A stretch of DNA of 64,000 nt from Salsipaludibacter sp963812245 (GTDB lineage Bacteria; Actinomycetota; Nitriliruptoria; Nitriliruptorales; Nitriliruptoraceae). Each line of letters opens with the position of its first letter. The first letter of the stretch is position 1. Location of the stretch: NCBI GenBank assembly GCA_963812245.1, contig CAWEUK010000002.1:1364001-1428000 (forward strand), read 5' to 3'. The notes under the pieces are model-generated. The model was not told where the DNA came from and ran no database searches. It worked only from the letters and a program-made list of their open reading frames with translations. This document shows, in pieces, positions 9,073 to 17,608 of this stretch. A program made the translations under genes and the position numbers.

Positions 9073-9705
9073 TCAGGGACCACACATCGGCGGAGGCGGC
9101 TGGGGCGCGTCTGGCGCTTCCTCCGCGAGCGCGTCGCGATACCACGGCGGGGGGTCGGCCGGTGGCCCGGGCGGGGGGAAGTGGTCAGCGGCATCAGGTG
9201 CCAGGTCGAGGGTGTAGCCATGGCCCAGACCAGAGGGGAACTCCAGGTCCAGGTCCGGCCGTCGATCGAACCCCATGCGGTCGTAGAGTCGCTGGGCCGA
9301 CGTCATGAAGTCCATCGTGAAGATCCCGATGCGGTGACAGTCGGCAGCCACAGCCGCGTCCAGACAGGCCTGCACGAGGCTGTGGCCGATCCCGCGACCC
9401 CGGACCGACGGAGACACCGCAAGCAGCCGGAACCCACCATCGTTGGTCGGTGGCTCGACGCGTTCGTGCAGGCGGCTGCCGTCCAGGGCCAGGACCACGA
9501 CGCCGACAACGGTCTCGGTCGCGTCGTCGACGGCCACGAACACCTCGGTGGCGTCGTCGACCCACATCGCCGGTGTGCTGGCGTAGACGTGGTAGCTGGG
9601 CGAATTCGTGGCGAAGACGTCGTAGGCCTCAGCCAGGATGGCGCCGACGGCGGCGTGGTCGGCATCGGTGATGGGACGAACGTGGTGCCGGTCGGACACG
9701 GTCAC
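9073..9705 (-). CDS. GNAT-family N-acetyltransferase
   Basis: 210-residue acyl-CoA N-acyltransferase. Acetyl-CoA-binding motif A reads LLAVSPSVRGRGIGHSLVQ at residues about 110-128, with the R-G-x-G pattern. The substrate is not predictable. A Pro/Gly-rich tail of about 35 residues follows the domain. GTG 9705 overlaps the stop of the upstream SDR gene (GTGA), and this is the last gene of a five-gene coupled operon. The context suggests modification of a small molecule handled by the operon, but this is inference. Confidence 0.85.
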   Translation of the reverse strand: MTVSDRHHVRPITDADHAAVGAILAEAYDVFATNSPSYHVYASTPAMWVDDATEVFVAVDDATETVVGVVVLALDGSRLHERVEPPTNDGGFRLLAVSPSVRGRGIGHSLVQACLDAAVAADCHRIGIFTMDFMTSAQRLYDRMGFDRRPDLDLEFPSGLGHGYTLDLAPDAADHFPPPGPPADPPPWYRDALAEEAPDAPQPPPPMCGP

Positions 9706-10469
9706 ACCTCCTCGCTGAAGCGTTCGCGCATGAGCCGGTGGTACAGCCCCGGCGCGACCCGGTACAGGATGCTCGACATCCGCGCGAGCCGGTCAGGAAA
9801 CACCCAGCGTTCGCCGGTGTCCACGGCAGCAGTGATGTGGCCGACCATCTCGTTGATCGGCAACGGTGTGCCGACCTGGGAACGCGGCCTGGTGTCACCC
9901 GTCGCGTCGGTCATCACCGAGTCCAGGAAACTGGGATACACCATCACCAGGTCGATGCCGTCGTCGGCCAGTTCGTGCCGCCACACCTCCATGAACTGCG
10001 ACAACGCCGCCTTGGATGCACCGTAGGCGCTGCGACCCAGCACCGGCATCCACCCCGCCATGGACCCCAGCACGACGACAGACCCCCGGGCCTGGGCCAA
10101 CTGGTGCCGTGTCAGCCGTGTCAGCGCGACCGGGGCGCGCCAGTTCACGGCCATCACCTGGTCGAACACGGCCATGTCGGTGGTGGTTGCCGAGGAGCGC
10201 TGGGTGATCCCGGCGCTGTGGACCAGCAGGTCGAGCGCACCGCCACTTCGGTGCACCACGTCCACCAGGTCGGCGAGGTGGTCGTCGTCGGTCAGGTCAC
10301 CGGCAACAGGCACGATGCGTCCGGGACCGGGTGGCATGGTCATGGCCACCTCGGCCACCCCCTGCAGATCGGCGGCAACCACCGTGGCACCACCCGCAAC
10401 GTGGTGGGCAACGAGCGCAGATCCCAACGCACCGGCCGCGCCGGTGACCATGACGACGGCCATCGTCAC
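9702..10469 (-). CDS. short-chain dehydrogenase/reductase (classical SDR)
   Basis: 255-residue NAD(P)-dependent oxidoreductase. The cofactor motif TGAAGALGSAL is at the N-terminus, the catalytic serine in VLGSMAGW, and the YxxxK pair in SAYGASKAAL. The C-terminal part resembles SDRs acting on lipids or steroids (a long amphipathic stretch after the catalytic Lys), but the substrate is unknown. GTG 10469 overlaps the stop of the upstream epimerase gene in a GTGA; an ATG at 10463 is an alternative. The stop overlaps the GNAT start. Confidence 0.88.
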   Translation of the reverse strand: MTMAVVMVTGAAGALGSALVAHHVAGGATVVAADLQGVAEVAMTMPPGPGRIVPVAGDLTDDDHLADLVDVVHRSGGALDLLVHSAGITQRSSATTTDMAVFDQVMAVNWRAPVALTRLTRHQLAQARGSVVVLGSMAGWMPVLGRSAYGASKAALSQFMEVWRHELADDGIDLVMVYPSFLDSVMTDATGDTRPRSQVGTPLPINEMVGHITAAVDTGERWVFPDRLARMSSILYRVAPGLYHRLMRERFSEEV

Positions 10470-11425
10470 GCCTCGCGTCGGGCAGCGGCGAACGTCTGGA
10501 GGGCCTGGTTGGAGTTCTTGGACGGCGTGTAGGGGAACTCGGTCAGGAGGCGGTGGTTGTCGAGCACGGGCCGATGCGCCAGGAACTCGACCTGCTCGGG
10601 CCCGTACTGCCCGATCCCGGCACGGCGCATCGCCCCCAACGCGGTTCTCAGGACGGCCGCGGGGATGGGGACCGGCAGGCCACCCATGGCCCGGGCAACC
10701 TGGGAGGGTGACACGCTGCCGCTGCCCGCGACGTTGAAGATCCCGGTCCGGGAGCGCTGCACCCCGATGGCGATGATGTCGACCAGGTCGCTGTCCCAGA
10801 TGAACACGAATCCTGCGCTGGCCCCGGCCACGACGGGCAGGAACCGGCGGCTGAGCAGGTCCGTGATGAGGTTGTCGGTGCCCAGCCCCAGCACCGTGCC
10901 CACGCGCAACACGAGTTGGCCGAGTTCGGGGTGTTCGTCACGCGCCTCGGCGAGCAGTTCCTCCACCATGCGCTTGTGGCGGCTGTAGGGGAAGGACTCG
11001 TTGCCGCGGAGGGGATCGTCCTCGGTCAGGGGAATCGGGTTGTCGGCGTGGTAGCCGTACGCGGCACCCGAACTGGTGACGGTGAGGTGCGACACCCCGC
11101 CGGCCACGCACGCGGCCAGGACGTTGGCGGTCCCGTTGACGTCCACGTCGTGGGCCAGGTCCTCGTCAACGGTGCCGTCGAGGATTGCTGCCAGGTGCAC
11201 GACGTGGGTGATGTCGAGTTCGGCCACCAGGTCGGACAACCCCGGGTCGCGGACGTCCATCGTGCGCAGGTCGAGGCCCCGGGTGCCGGGGGCGCGCATG
11301 TCCACCGGGATGCGAACGTCGATCCCGATGACGTGATGGTGGGTGGCGAGTCGTGCCGCGACCTGGTGACCGATGTAGCCGGCCACGCCCGTGACCAGGA
11401 TCCGCAGACCGTGTGTGGTGTTCAT
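10466..11425 (-). CDS. NAD-dependent epimerase/dehydratase (extended SDR)
   Basis: 319 residues. The Rossmann motif is VTGVAGYIGHQVA, the catalytic pair is YSRHK near residue 150, and VTSSGAAYG precedes it. This group includes sugar epimerases and 3-beta-hydroxysteroid-dehydrogenase-like enzymes; the operon context (monooxygenase, bile-acid-type transporter, second SDR) favours a hydrophobic alcohol or ketone substrate over a nucleotide sugar, but this is inference. ATG 11425 overlaps the transporter stop (ATGA). Confidence 0.85.
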   Translation of the reverse strand: MNTTHGLRILVTGVAGYIGHQVAARLATHHHVIGIDVRIPVDMRAPGTRGLDLRTMDVRDPGLSDLVAELDITHVVHLAAILDGTVDEDLAHDVDVNGTANVLAACVAGGVSHLTVTSSGAAYGYHADNPIPLTEDDPLRGNESFPYSRHKRMVEELLAEARDEHPELGQLVLRVGTVLGLGTDNLITDLLSRRFLPVVAGASAGFVFIWDSDLVDIIAIGVQRSRTGIFNVAGSGSVSPSQVARAMGGLPVPIPAAVLRTALGAMRRAGIGQYGPEQVEFLAHRPVLDNHRLLTEFPYTPSKNSNQALQTFAAARREA

Positions 11426-12336
11426 GCGGTGACCGGCTGGGGCAGCGGGCCCGGGTCACGTCGAGACCACAGCAGTGCGAGGACGATGCCGGCCACCAGG
11501 TGCCAGACCCCCCACATCGCCGTGACCAGGATGGCGTCACCCAGTTGGGGCATGAACGTGAACGCGAGTGCCAGCCCCAGCCCCGAGTTCTGGATGCCGA
11601 CCTCGAGGGTGACGGCGCGACGGTCGGGTTCCGCCAGTCGCAGTGCGGTCGCGATGCCGAATCCCAATGCCAGCGCTGCCGCGTTGTGCAGGACCACCAC
11701 TGGCACCAGCGTGTCCCAGGTGTCCAGGAACAGCGCGAGGTTCTTGCTGAAGGCCAGGGCCACGATGACCAGGAAGATGACGACCGTCGCGACGCGGGCC
11801 GGACGCTCGGCTCGGGCGGCGAATCCCGGTGCGCGGGCTCGGACCAGCATGCCGGCGGCGATTGGGATGGCCAGGACGACCGCGATGACGGCCAGGATCT
11901 GCACCGGTGACACCACGATGTCGGCGATGATGCCGCTCGTGACCGGATTGACGCCACCCCAGAAGGCGAAGTTCAGGGGTGTGAGCACCATCGCGGCGAC
12001 CGACGAGATCGCTGTCATGGTGACCGAGACGGCCACGCTGCCACGTGCGAGCCACGTGGCCACGTTCGAGTAGGTGCCACCCGGGCAACACGCCACGAGG
12101 ATCATCCCGATGCCGAGTTGGGGCGGGATGTCGAAGGCCCACACGACCAGCGACGTCATGGCCGGCAACAGGATGAACTGCGCGACGAGGCCGGCCACGG
12201 GTGCTCGCGGGATGGTTCGAACCCGCCGGAAGTCCTCCACCGTCATGCCCATGGCGACGCCGAACATCATCAGGCCGACGGCGATGTTGACCAGCCACAG
12301 GTCGGTGCTGGAGAACTCGATGGCGATGTCGCTCAT
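11422..12336 (-). CDS. bile acid:sodium symporter family (BASS) transporter
   Basis: 304-residue membrane protein with 9-10 predicted hydrophobic segments. Family hallmarks are visible: the first helix with LMMFGVAMGM, the following basic loop EDFRRV, and the conserved CCPGGTYSNV motif near residue 85 that lines the sodium site. Relatives carry bile acids, pantoate, pyrimidine precursors or other organic anions. The operon links it to a monooxygenase and dehydrogenases, suggesting uptake or export of the compound they act on. It is coupled by ATGA overlaps at both ends. Confidence 0.9.
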   Translation of the reverse strand: MSDIAIEFSSTDLWLVNIAVGLMMFGVAMGMTVEDFRRVRTIPRAPVAGLVAQFILLPAMTSLVVWAFDIPPQLGIGMILVACCPGGTYSNVATWLARGSVAVSVTMTAISSVAAMVLTPLNFAFWGGVNPVTSGIIADIVVSPVQILAVIAVVLAIPIAAGMLVRARAPGFAARAERPARVATVVIFLVIVALAFSKNLALFLDTWDTLVPVVVLHNAAALALGFGIATALRLAEPDRRAVTLEVGIQNSGLGLALAFTFMPQLGDAILVTAMWGVWHLVAGIVLALLWSRRDPGPLPQPVTA

Positions 12337-13658
12337 CGGGTGGCCCCGCCCGCAGGCATCGGGGCGTGCAGGTCGTCCAGGTGCTGCTGGACACGCTCCA
12401 GGAAGGGTTGCTTGGCGACGTAGTAGGCCATCCGCTCGACCTCGAGGTAGTCGTAGCCGCCGGTCAGTCGCTCCTGCGCGCTGGTCAGGATGGTCTGGTG
12501 CAGGCGCGCGGCCCCAGGGTGGCCGTCACGCAGTCCGGCGAGGTAGGCGGCCACGAGTGCGGCCTGCTTGTTGCGCCCCTCCCAGCCCAGGCCCGTGGCC
12601 TCGACCATCCCCGTGACGAAGAGGTCGTTGCGACCCGGGTGGAAGGTGTTGAGGTAGAGCGCCGGCGCGAAGCCGTTCCAGTTGAGCAGGTCACGGTCCA
12701 TGAACGGCCAGTCCAGCGAGTAGCCGGTGGCGGCAAGGACCAGGTCGTAGGTGCCGCTGGTGCCATCCGCGAACGTCACCGTGGAGCCGTCGAGGCTGGC
12801 CACGTCGGGACGCGGTGTGATGTCGCCATGCCCGAGGTGATGGAGCACCTGCGTGTTGACGACCGGATGCGATTCGTACATCCGGTAGTCGGGATCCGGA
12901 AGTCCGTAGTCGGACGGCATGCCAACGACTGCCTTGACCAACGCCGCGTCCACGCGCTGCTTCACCGCCCGTGGCAGTGACGGCCCACCGGTGCCGACGG
13001 TGTCGATGGGTCGGCCACCGAGGAACTTGGGAACGAACCAGTACCCACGGCGAACCGACAGGTCGACCGCAGCCGCACGATGGACCGCGTCGACGGCGAT
13101 GTCGGCCCCGGAGTTGCCGCACCCCACGACCAGGACACGCTTGCCGTCGAACAGGTCGGCACTGCGATAGGCACTGGCGTGGAGCAGTTCACCGTCGAAC
13201 GTGCCCGGCCAGGTCGGCATGTTGGGGGTGTGGAAGGTGCCGGTTGCCAGCACCACGACGTCGACGTCGTGGGTCGAGGTGCCCGCTGGCTGGTCGTGGG
13301 ACTGGGCCGTGATCGTCCACCCGTGGCTGCGTGGCCGCACGGCCGTGACCGTCGTCGAGAACCGGTAGTGATCGATCAAGCCGAACTCCTGGGCGTAGGC
13401 CCGGAAGTAGTCACGCAACTCGCCGTGGTGGGGATAGGTGGCGACATCGTCGCGCATCGGGAACTCGGCGAACTCGGTCATCCGCTTGGACGAGATCAGG
13501 TGCGCCGACTCGTACATGGTCGACGTCGGGCTGTCGATGTCCCACAGTCCCCCCACGTCCGAATGCGATTCGAAGCCGACCACGTCGAAGCCTTCGAGGA
13601 CGAGGTTGCGCACGGCGGCCAGGCCGGTTGGTCCGGCTCCGATCACGGCGACGGTCAT
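12333..13658 (-). CDS. flavin-containing monooxygenase (FMO/BVMO-like)
   Basis: 441-residue class B flavoprotein monooxygenase. The FAD motif is VAVIGAGPTGLAAV at the N-terminus. The second Rossmann motif, VLVVGCGNSGADIA, binds NADPH. The family fingerprint FxGxxxHxxxY reads F-D-G-E-L-L-H-A-S-A-Y, which is closer to FMOs than to the Trp-ended Baeyer-Villiger form. ATG 13658 has AGGGGAG 7 bases upstream and is the first gene of the operon; the stop overlaps the symporter start (ATGA). The substrate is unknown; soft heteroatoms or ketones are typical. Confidence 0.9.
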   Translation of the reverse strand: MTVAVIGAGPTGLAAVRNLVLEGFDVVGFESHSDVGGLWDIDSPTSTMYESAHLISSKRMTEFAEFPMRDDVATYPHHGELRDYFRAYAQEFGLIDHYRFSTTVTAVRPRSHGWTITAQSHDQPAGTSTHDVDVVVLATGTFHTPNMPTWPGTFDGELLHASAYRSADLFDGKRVLVVGCGNSGADIAVDAVHRAAAVDLSVRRGYWFVPKFLGGRPIDTVGTGGPSLPRAVKQRVDAALVKAVVGMPSDYGLPDPDYRMYESHPVVNTQVLHHLGHGDITPRPDVASLDGSTVTFADGTSGTYDLVLAATGYSLDWPFMDRDLLNWNGFAPALYLNTFHPGRNDLFVTGMVEATGLGWEGRNKQAALVAAYLAGLRDGHPGAARLHQTILTSAQERLTGGYDYLEVERMAYYVAKQPFLERVQQHLDDLHAPMPAGGATR

Positions 13659-13804
13659 GGTGCAACTCCCCTTCGGGTCCAGCGCAGCCCGATCCCGAAG
13701 GCTAGCCATGCGAACGCCCATCTCCCGCCCACGCCTCGACTCACGGTGTCACGCCTGCTCAGGGCGGGTCGTTTCACCCTCCAGTTGAGGAAGAGGGTTG
13801 AGGG

Positions 13805-13834
13805 TGTCAACATCGACATCACCACGATGTCGAT
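13805..13834 (-). promoter_or_regulatory. candidate promoter and operator of the monooxygenase operon
   Basis: On the minus strand a perfect -35 hexamer TTGACA lies at 13810-13805. Immediately upstream is a 9-base inverted repeat, ATCGACATC (13812-13820) and GATGTCGAT (13826-13834), around a 5-base loop. The matching -10 region is poor (CAACTG at 17-base spacing). The position about 150 bases before the operon start and the symmetry suggest a regulator site. The bound protein is unknown. Confidence 0.4.
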
Positions 13835-13921
13835 CGTGCCGTTCAGGTGATCTGGGGCGATGCGGCTGATTCGGCATGGCTCGATGGGAACTTGAGGGCA
13901 TCCACCTGCCGAGTTCGCCGC

Positions 13922-14686
13922 TCAGCGGCGTTGGGGGGTGTCGAGGTCGACTTCCCGCGCCGCCGGCGCAGGGAGGCAGGTCGCGTCGTCGGCCAGTTCC
14001 CGCAGGCCCCGCAGGTCACCGCTGCCCCACGCGGCGACGCCGGGCAACGCCACGCCGTGCATGAGTTGGTCCGGGTCATCGATGTGGTCAAGACCGACCA
14101 CGTGGCCCCACTCGTGCATCAGTGCCGCACCCCAGGATCCGTCTCGTGAGGCCGTGTCCGGTGTCAACACGACGTCGGACTGGAGCAGGATCTGGCCCGT
14201 GACGAATTGGCCGTCCACCGTCACCGGGAGCGCCAGCGCACGGTCGGCCTCGGACAGCCACTGTGATTCGGCCGGCGTCGTCATCGTGACCAGCACGGGC
14301 AACCAGGTGCCCGAGCCGTCGGTGAGTGGCCGTGCCGGACCGACAAGCGCATCGACACCGTCGGCGGCGGGGGCCTCGACGTGGCGAAACTGCAGGCCGG
14401 TGGTCGCGCCCAGCGTGGCCAGGGCGTCGGCGGCGACTGCCCGGAGCCACTCAGGATCGCTGGGCCGCGTGGTCCAGGTCACGGGTTCGCACGGGTCCCA
14501 TCGCACGGGCGTGCCGTCGTCACGCACATCCCACAGCGCGTACCCGTCCCCGGTGATGGCGGCAGCAGACGTCGTGGCGGGCTGGAACGAGGTCCAGGAC
14601 AGGCCCCAGGACACGATCGAAGCGGCCAGTGCCAGCGCAGCCACCACGGCCACGAGTGGGACCAGGACGCTGCTGCGACGCGCCAT
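13922..14686 (-). CDS. membrane-anchored zinc metalloprotease (matrixin-like, HExxHxxGxxH)
   Basis: 254 residues. A hydrophobic segment at residues about 6-28 acts as signal anchor, so the catalytic part should be outside the cell. The zinc motif HEWGHVVGLDH is followed by DDPDQLMHG, whose Met fits the Met-turn of metzincins. Upstream lies a domain of about 130 residues with few charges, possibly a propeptide or substrate-binding domain. ATG 14686 begins right before the hydrophobic helix; the open frame upstream is a chance extension over the Pro-Thr-coding tract of the next gene. It lies about 94 bases after the PBP gene on the same strand and may be co-transcribed. Confidence 0.85.
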   Translation of the reverse strand: MARRSSVLVPLVAVVAALALAASIVSWGLSWTSFQPATTSAAAITGDGYALWDVRDDGTPVRWDPCEPVTWTTRPSDPEWLRAVAADALATLGATTGLQFRHVEAPAADGVDALVGPARPLTDGSGTWLPVLVTMTTPAESQWLSEADRALALPVTVDGQFVTGQILLQSDVVLTPDTASRDGSWGAALMHEWGHVVGLDHIDDPDQLMHGVALPGVAAWGSGDLRGLRELADDATCLPAPAAREVDLDTPQRR

Positions 14687-14780
14687 GCCGTGTCCGATCC
14701 ACCGTGGGTGACTGGTCGGGCCGGCACGTCTTGCGCCCGTCGCCCAGCACGCCGAGACTACCGGCCAGGTCCAGTTCGGC

Positions 14781-16928
14781 CTAGGTCGCGGCAGGCGCCG
14801 GCGACGGGCTGGACGTGGGCGGCGGGGTGGGCGGCGGGGTCGGCGTGGGCGTGGGGGTCGGCGTCGGGGTGGGCGTGGGGGTCGGCGTGGGCGTGGGGGT
14901 CGGCGTCGGGGTGGGCGTGGGCGTCGGCGTCGGGGTGGGCGTCGGGGTCGGCGTCGGGGTGGGCGTGGGCGTGGGGGTCGGCGTCGGGGTGGGCGTCGGC
15001 GTGGCGTTGCGAACGTCGAAGGCGTCGAGATCCGGGGTGGGGAACTCCACGATCTCCATGTCCGCCGTGGCAGCGCGCATGAAGGTGCCCCAGATGGACG
15101 CAGGCACGTTGCTCCCGGACAGGCCGGCGACCGGCTCGTTGGAGTCGAGACGCCCGACCCAGACAGAGGCGGCCAACTGCGGGACGAAGCCGGCGAATTG
15201 GCCGTCGGCACCACCCTGGGTCGTTCCGGTCTTGCCAGCAGCGGGGCGATCCAGCGCAGCCGCGCTGCCGGTGCCATTGTCGATCACGCCACGCATCACG
15301 TCGGTGACGGTGGCCACGACGTTGGCGTCCACGACCTGTTCGGGTTCCTCGGCGAAGCGGTACAGCTGGTTGCCGTCCGAGGACTCCACGAGGTTGATCA
15401 CGTGGGCTTCGACCTTCGCACCGCCCGACGCCAGCGTCCCCATCGTCTCGGCGACCTCGATCGGCAGGAACTCGTCAACGCCCAGCGTCATCGACGAGCC
15501 CATGCTGAACGTGGGCTGGTCGTTGCGCGAGTCGGGCAGGCCCAGCGTGGTGGCCATGTCGCGCACTCGGTCCGCACCGACGTCGCGTTGGAGGTTGACG
15601 AACGCGGTGTTGGCAGAGACCTCCAACGCTTCCCGCAGGGTGATCATGCCACGGTCCTGGTCGGCGTAGTCACGGATGATGCCGTCGCCGTCGGGGTCGT
15701 CCTCGACCTCGAGTTCGGCTGGTGCATCGATCAGCGATTCCGGTGACCAGTCGTCGTTGACGGCCGCCCCCAGGGTGTAGACCTTGAAGACCGAGCCGAT
15801 CTGGCGGCCGTCGCCCTGCACGGCCGAGTTGAACTGCTGTTCGCCGAAGTCGGGGCCGCCCACGAGGGCGCGAACCTCACCGCTCGCCGGGTCGACTGCG
15901 ACCAGGGCGCCGGACAGGTCGTCCGCCTCGAGCCCGGAGTTGGCCAGGCCCTCACGCACGGCGTCCTCGGCAGGCAGCTGGGCGGTCAGGTCCAGGCCGG
16001 TGTGGATCGTCAGGTCCTGGGCGATGGCCTCGTCCCCGAGCAGGTCCACCACCTCTCGACGCACGGCGTCGAGGTAGTAGGGGGCGATCTGGGAACGAGC
16101 AGCCGTGCGGTCCGAGACCTGGGGGAGTCCCTCTGCCACCAGCGCGTCGTGTTCTGCCTGGCCGATCCAGCCCTCCTCGAGCATCCCGCCCAGCACGTAC
16201 TGGCGGCGGCGATCCGCCGCCTCGGGCTCCTCGGCGGGGTCGAGGCCTTCCGGGGCCTGGATGATCCCTGCCAGTGTCGCCGCCTGGTTGACGGTCAGTT
16301 CAGATGCGGGGACACCGAAGTACGTCTCGGCTGCTGCGCCGATGCCGACTGCGCCGCGCCCCCAGTAGATGGTGTTGAGGTACCACTCCAGGATCGTGTC
16401 CTTGTCCTGGGTGCGCTCCAACTTCAGCGCGATGGCGGCCTCGTTGACCTTGCGATACAGCGTCTGGTCGTTGCCGACGACGGCGTTCTTGACGTACTGC
16501 TGGGTGATCGTCGACCCACCCTGGCGAACCTCGCCGGCCCGGACGTTGACGACCAGGGCCCGGGTGATGCCCAGGACAGAGACGCCCCCGTGTTCGTAGT
16601 AGTCGCGGTCCTCGGCGGCCAACACCGCCTGGGGGACGTGGACAGGCAGGTCCTCGATGGCGACGTCTTCGCGAGTGACGTCTCCGGCAAGGGTGCCCAC
16701 GACTTCGTCATTGACATCGAGCACGGTCGTCGCGGCCGGCGCGATGTCGGACGGCAACGGGACGCTGGCCATCAGGACGAACAGGACCGTGGCGCCCAGG
16801 ATGGCCAGGATCAGTCCCGGAATGATCAGCCACTTGAGCCAACGGCGCCAGCGTGGCCGCGAGGGCTCGGGCGTGGCGGAGCGGCGAGCACTGGTGCCGC
16901 GGGACGAGGATCGTGATGAATTGGCCAT
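14781..16928 (-). CDS. bifunctional class A penicillin-binding protein with Thr-Pro-repeat tail
   Basis: 715-residue murein polymerase and crosslinker. A cationic cytoplasmic tail and one membrane helix (about residues 38-60) lead to the GT51 transglycosylase domain: AAEDRDYYEHGG with the catalytic Glu, and QGGSTITQQYVKN. The transpeptidase has the SVFK (SxxK) nucleophile motif, SANTAF (SxN) and KTGTT. The last 60-70 residues are almost pure Thr-Pro repeats, probably an extended, possibly glycosylated outside tail. ATG 16928 is favoured because the basic tail starts here. Expected at the septum or cell wall. Confidence 0.94.
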   Translation of the reverse strand: MANSSRSSSRGTSARRSATPEPSRPRWRRWLKWLIIPGLILAILGATVLFVLMASVPLPSDIAPAATTVLDVNDEVVGTLAGDVTREDVAIEDLPVHVPQAVLAAEDRDYYEHGGVSVLGITRALVVNVRAGEVRQGGSTITQQYVKNAVVGNDQTLYRKVNEAAIALKLERTQDKDTILEWYLNTIYWGRGAVGIGAAAETYFGVPASELTVNQAATLAGIIQAPEGLDPAEEPEAADRRRQYVLGGMLEEGWIGQAEHDALVAEGLPQVSDRTAARSQIAPYYLDAVRREVVDLLGDEAIAQDLTIHTGLDLTAQLPAEDAVREGLANSGLEADDLSGALVAVDPASGEVRALVGGPDFGEQQFNSAVQGDGRQIGSVFKVYTLGAAVNDDWSPESLIDAPAELEVEDDPDGDGIIRDYADQDRGMITLREALEVSANTAFVNLQRDVGADRVRDMATTLGLPDSRNDQPTFSMGSSMTLGVDEFLPIEVAETMGTLASGGAKVEAHVINLVESSDGNQLYRFAEEPEQVVDANVVATVTDVMRGVIDNGTGSAAALDRPAAGKTGTTQGGADGQFAGFVPQLAASVWVGRLDSNEPVAGLSGSNVPASIWGTFMRAATADMEIVEFPTPDLDAFDVRNATPTPTPTPTPTPTPTPTPTPTPTPTPTPTPTPTPTPTPTPTPTPTPTPTPTPTPTPPPTPPPTSSPSPAPAAT
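14817..15002. repeat. six-base repeat tract encoding (Thr-Pro)n
   Basis: A run of near-identical 6-base units (plus-strand forms GTCGGC, GTGGGC, GTGGGG and GTCGGG) encodes the Thr-Pro tail of the penicillin-binding protein on the minus strand. Third positions vary between units while Thr-Pro is preserved, so the protein repeat is selected. The simple repeat is prone to length change by slippage in multiples of 6, which would keep the frame. Confidence 0.85.
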
Positions 16929-17059
16929 GGGTGGACGATATCCGCGATCCCGGTCCCGGCTTCGCCGTTGGCACTGGCCATCCGGTACCTGGCCGCGGCA
17001 GTGGGGCGACCGGCGGACATGTGCGGGCCCACCCATGGTCTTCGATGGGCGTCGACATG

Positions 17060-17097
17060 ACTGGACGGTCACCCCGGGTACAGGGTGACCGTCCAGT
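17060..17097 (-). terminator. strong hairpin downstream of the small ORF
   Basis: A 15-base perfect inverted repeat (17060-17074 and 17083-17097, arms built on CTGGACGGTCACCC) surrounds an 8-base loop. On the minus strand it follows the 60-codon ORF ending at 17126 by about 30 bases. It has no clear T-tract. It should end the small transcript and insulate the PBP gene. Confidence 0.6.
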
Positions 17098-17125
17098 GGT
17101 GGCGGGTTGCTGCGTCGTCACCGTC

Positions 17126-17308
17126 TCAGGCGTGACGCGGTGCGACCTCGCGGGCATCCAGCGCGTCGGCGACGCGGCGGAGTTGGCGCGCCGCAACCTC
17201 GCGGCCACGGCCCGGAGGCCGTGGTTGGCGTGCCGGTACGTGCTCGGGGTGGCGCACTGGTGCGTCGACCCGAGCCTGGTGCAGTTGCAGGTGCAGGATG
17301 GAGTCCAT
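17126..17308 (-). CDS. small basic protein, 60 residues, unknown function
   Basis: A short ORF beginning MDSILHLQLHQARVD, rich in Arg, His and Ala, with no membrane segment. The second of two adjacent ATGs (17308) is preferred because GAGGA (17315-17319) lies 6 bases upstream; ATG 17311 would be too close. A perfect hairpin follows the stop, and a leader ORF with its own hairpin lies upstream, so this looks like a real transcript and not noise. I do not recognise the family. Codon-usage statistics or ribosome profiling would settle whether it is translated. Confidence 0.5.
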   Translation of the reverse strand: MDSILHLQLHQARVDAPVRHPEHVPARQPRPPGRGREVAARQLRRVADALDAREVAPRHA

Positions 17309-17394
17309 CATGGATCCTCGTGGTGGTGGGTGGCGACGCCGGGAGCCGGTGGCCACACACGAGGGTCATGCCGAAGGATCTCGGAAATGACGAA

Positions 17395-17419
17395 ACGCGG
17401 TGGCCGCTGGCCACCGCGT
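17395..17419 (-). terminator. hairpin between the leader ORF and the 60-codon ORF
   Basis: A perfect 11-base inverted repeat, ACGCGGTGGCC (17395-17405) and GGCCACCGCGT (17409-17419), with a 3-base loop. On the minus strand it is followed by a T-rich stretch (GTTTCGTCATTT). It starts about 20 bases after the leader-ORF stop, the usual place of an attenuator or intrinsic terminator. Confidence 0.6.
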
Positions 17420-17438
17420 CGAGATCATGCCGGTCGGG

Positions 17439-17513
17439 CTACGCCGATCCGACACACGACGCCATGACCCAGCGGGTGCCGGGAATGGCAAACGTGCGCG
17501 TTGACATTGCCAT
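17439..17513 (-). CDS. 24-residue leader peptide candidate
   Basis: The ORF starts MAMSTRTFAIPGTRW and ends in TAG at 17439. It is preceded by a near-ideal Shine-Dalgarno, AGGAGGTGA at 17525-17517, with CCC before the ATG, the strongest such site I noticed in the window. A terminator-like hairpin follows and a candidate promoter precedes it. It contains one Trp and one Cys codon and no obvious run of a single amino acid, so any attenuation signal is not the classic repeated-codon type. Confidence 0.5.
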   Translation of the reverse strand: MAMSTRTFAIPGTRWVMASCVGSA

Positions 17514-17579
17514 GGGTCACCTCCTGGTTGCGTCGTGTCCGTCCCGGTCGGACCGTGTGGTCCATTCGGGATCTGGAGG

Positions 17580-17608
17580 AACTTACAGCCCCGCTGGCGC
17601 CATGCCAA
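17580..17608 (-). promoter_or_regulatory. candidate sigma-70-type promoter of the small-ORF transcript
   Basis: On the minus strand TTGGCA (17608-17603) and TAAGTT (17585-17580) are separated by exactly 17 bases, and TG lies directly before the -10. Transcription from here would give a leader of about 60 bases before the strong ribosome-binding site of the 24-codon ORF. Confidence 0.5.

Noticed and set aside
14815..15669. Plus-strand frame with a long Gly-Val repeat
   Set aside because: It is the complement of the Thr-Pro-coding tract of the penicillin-binding protein.
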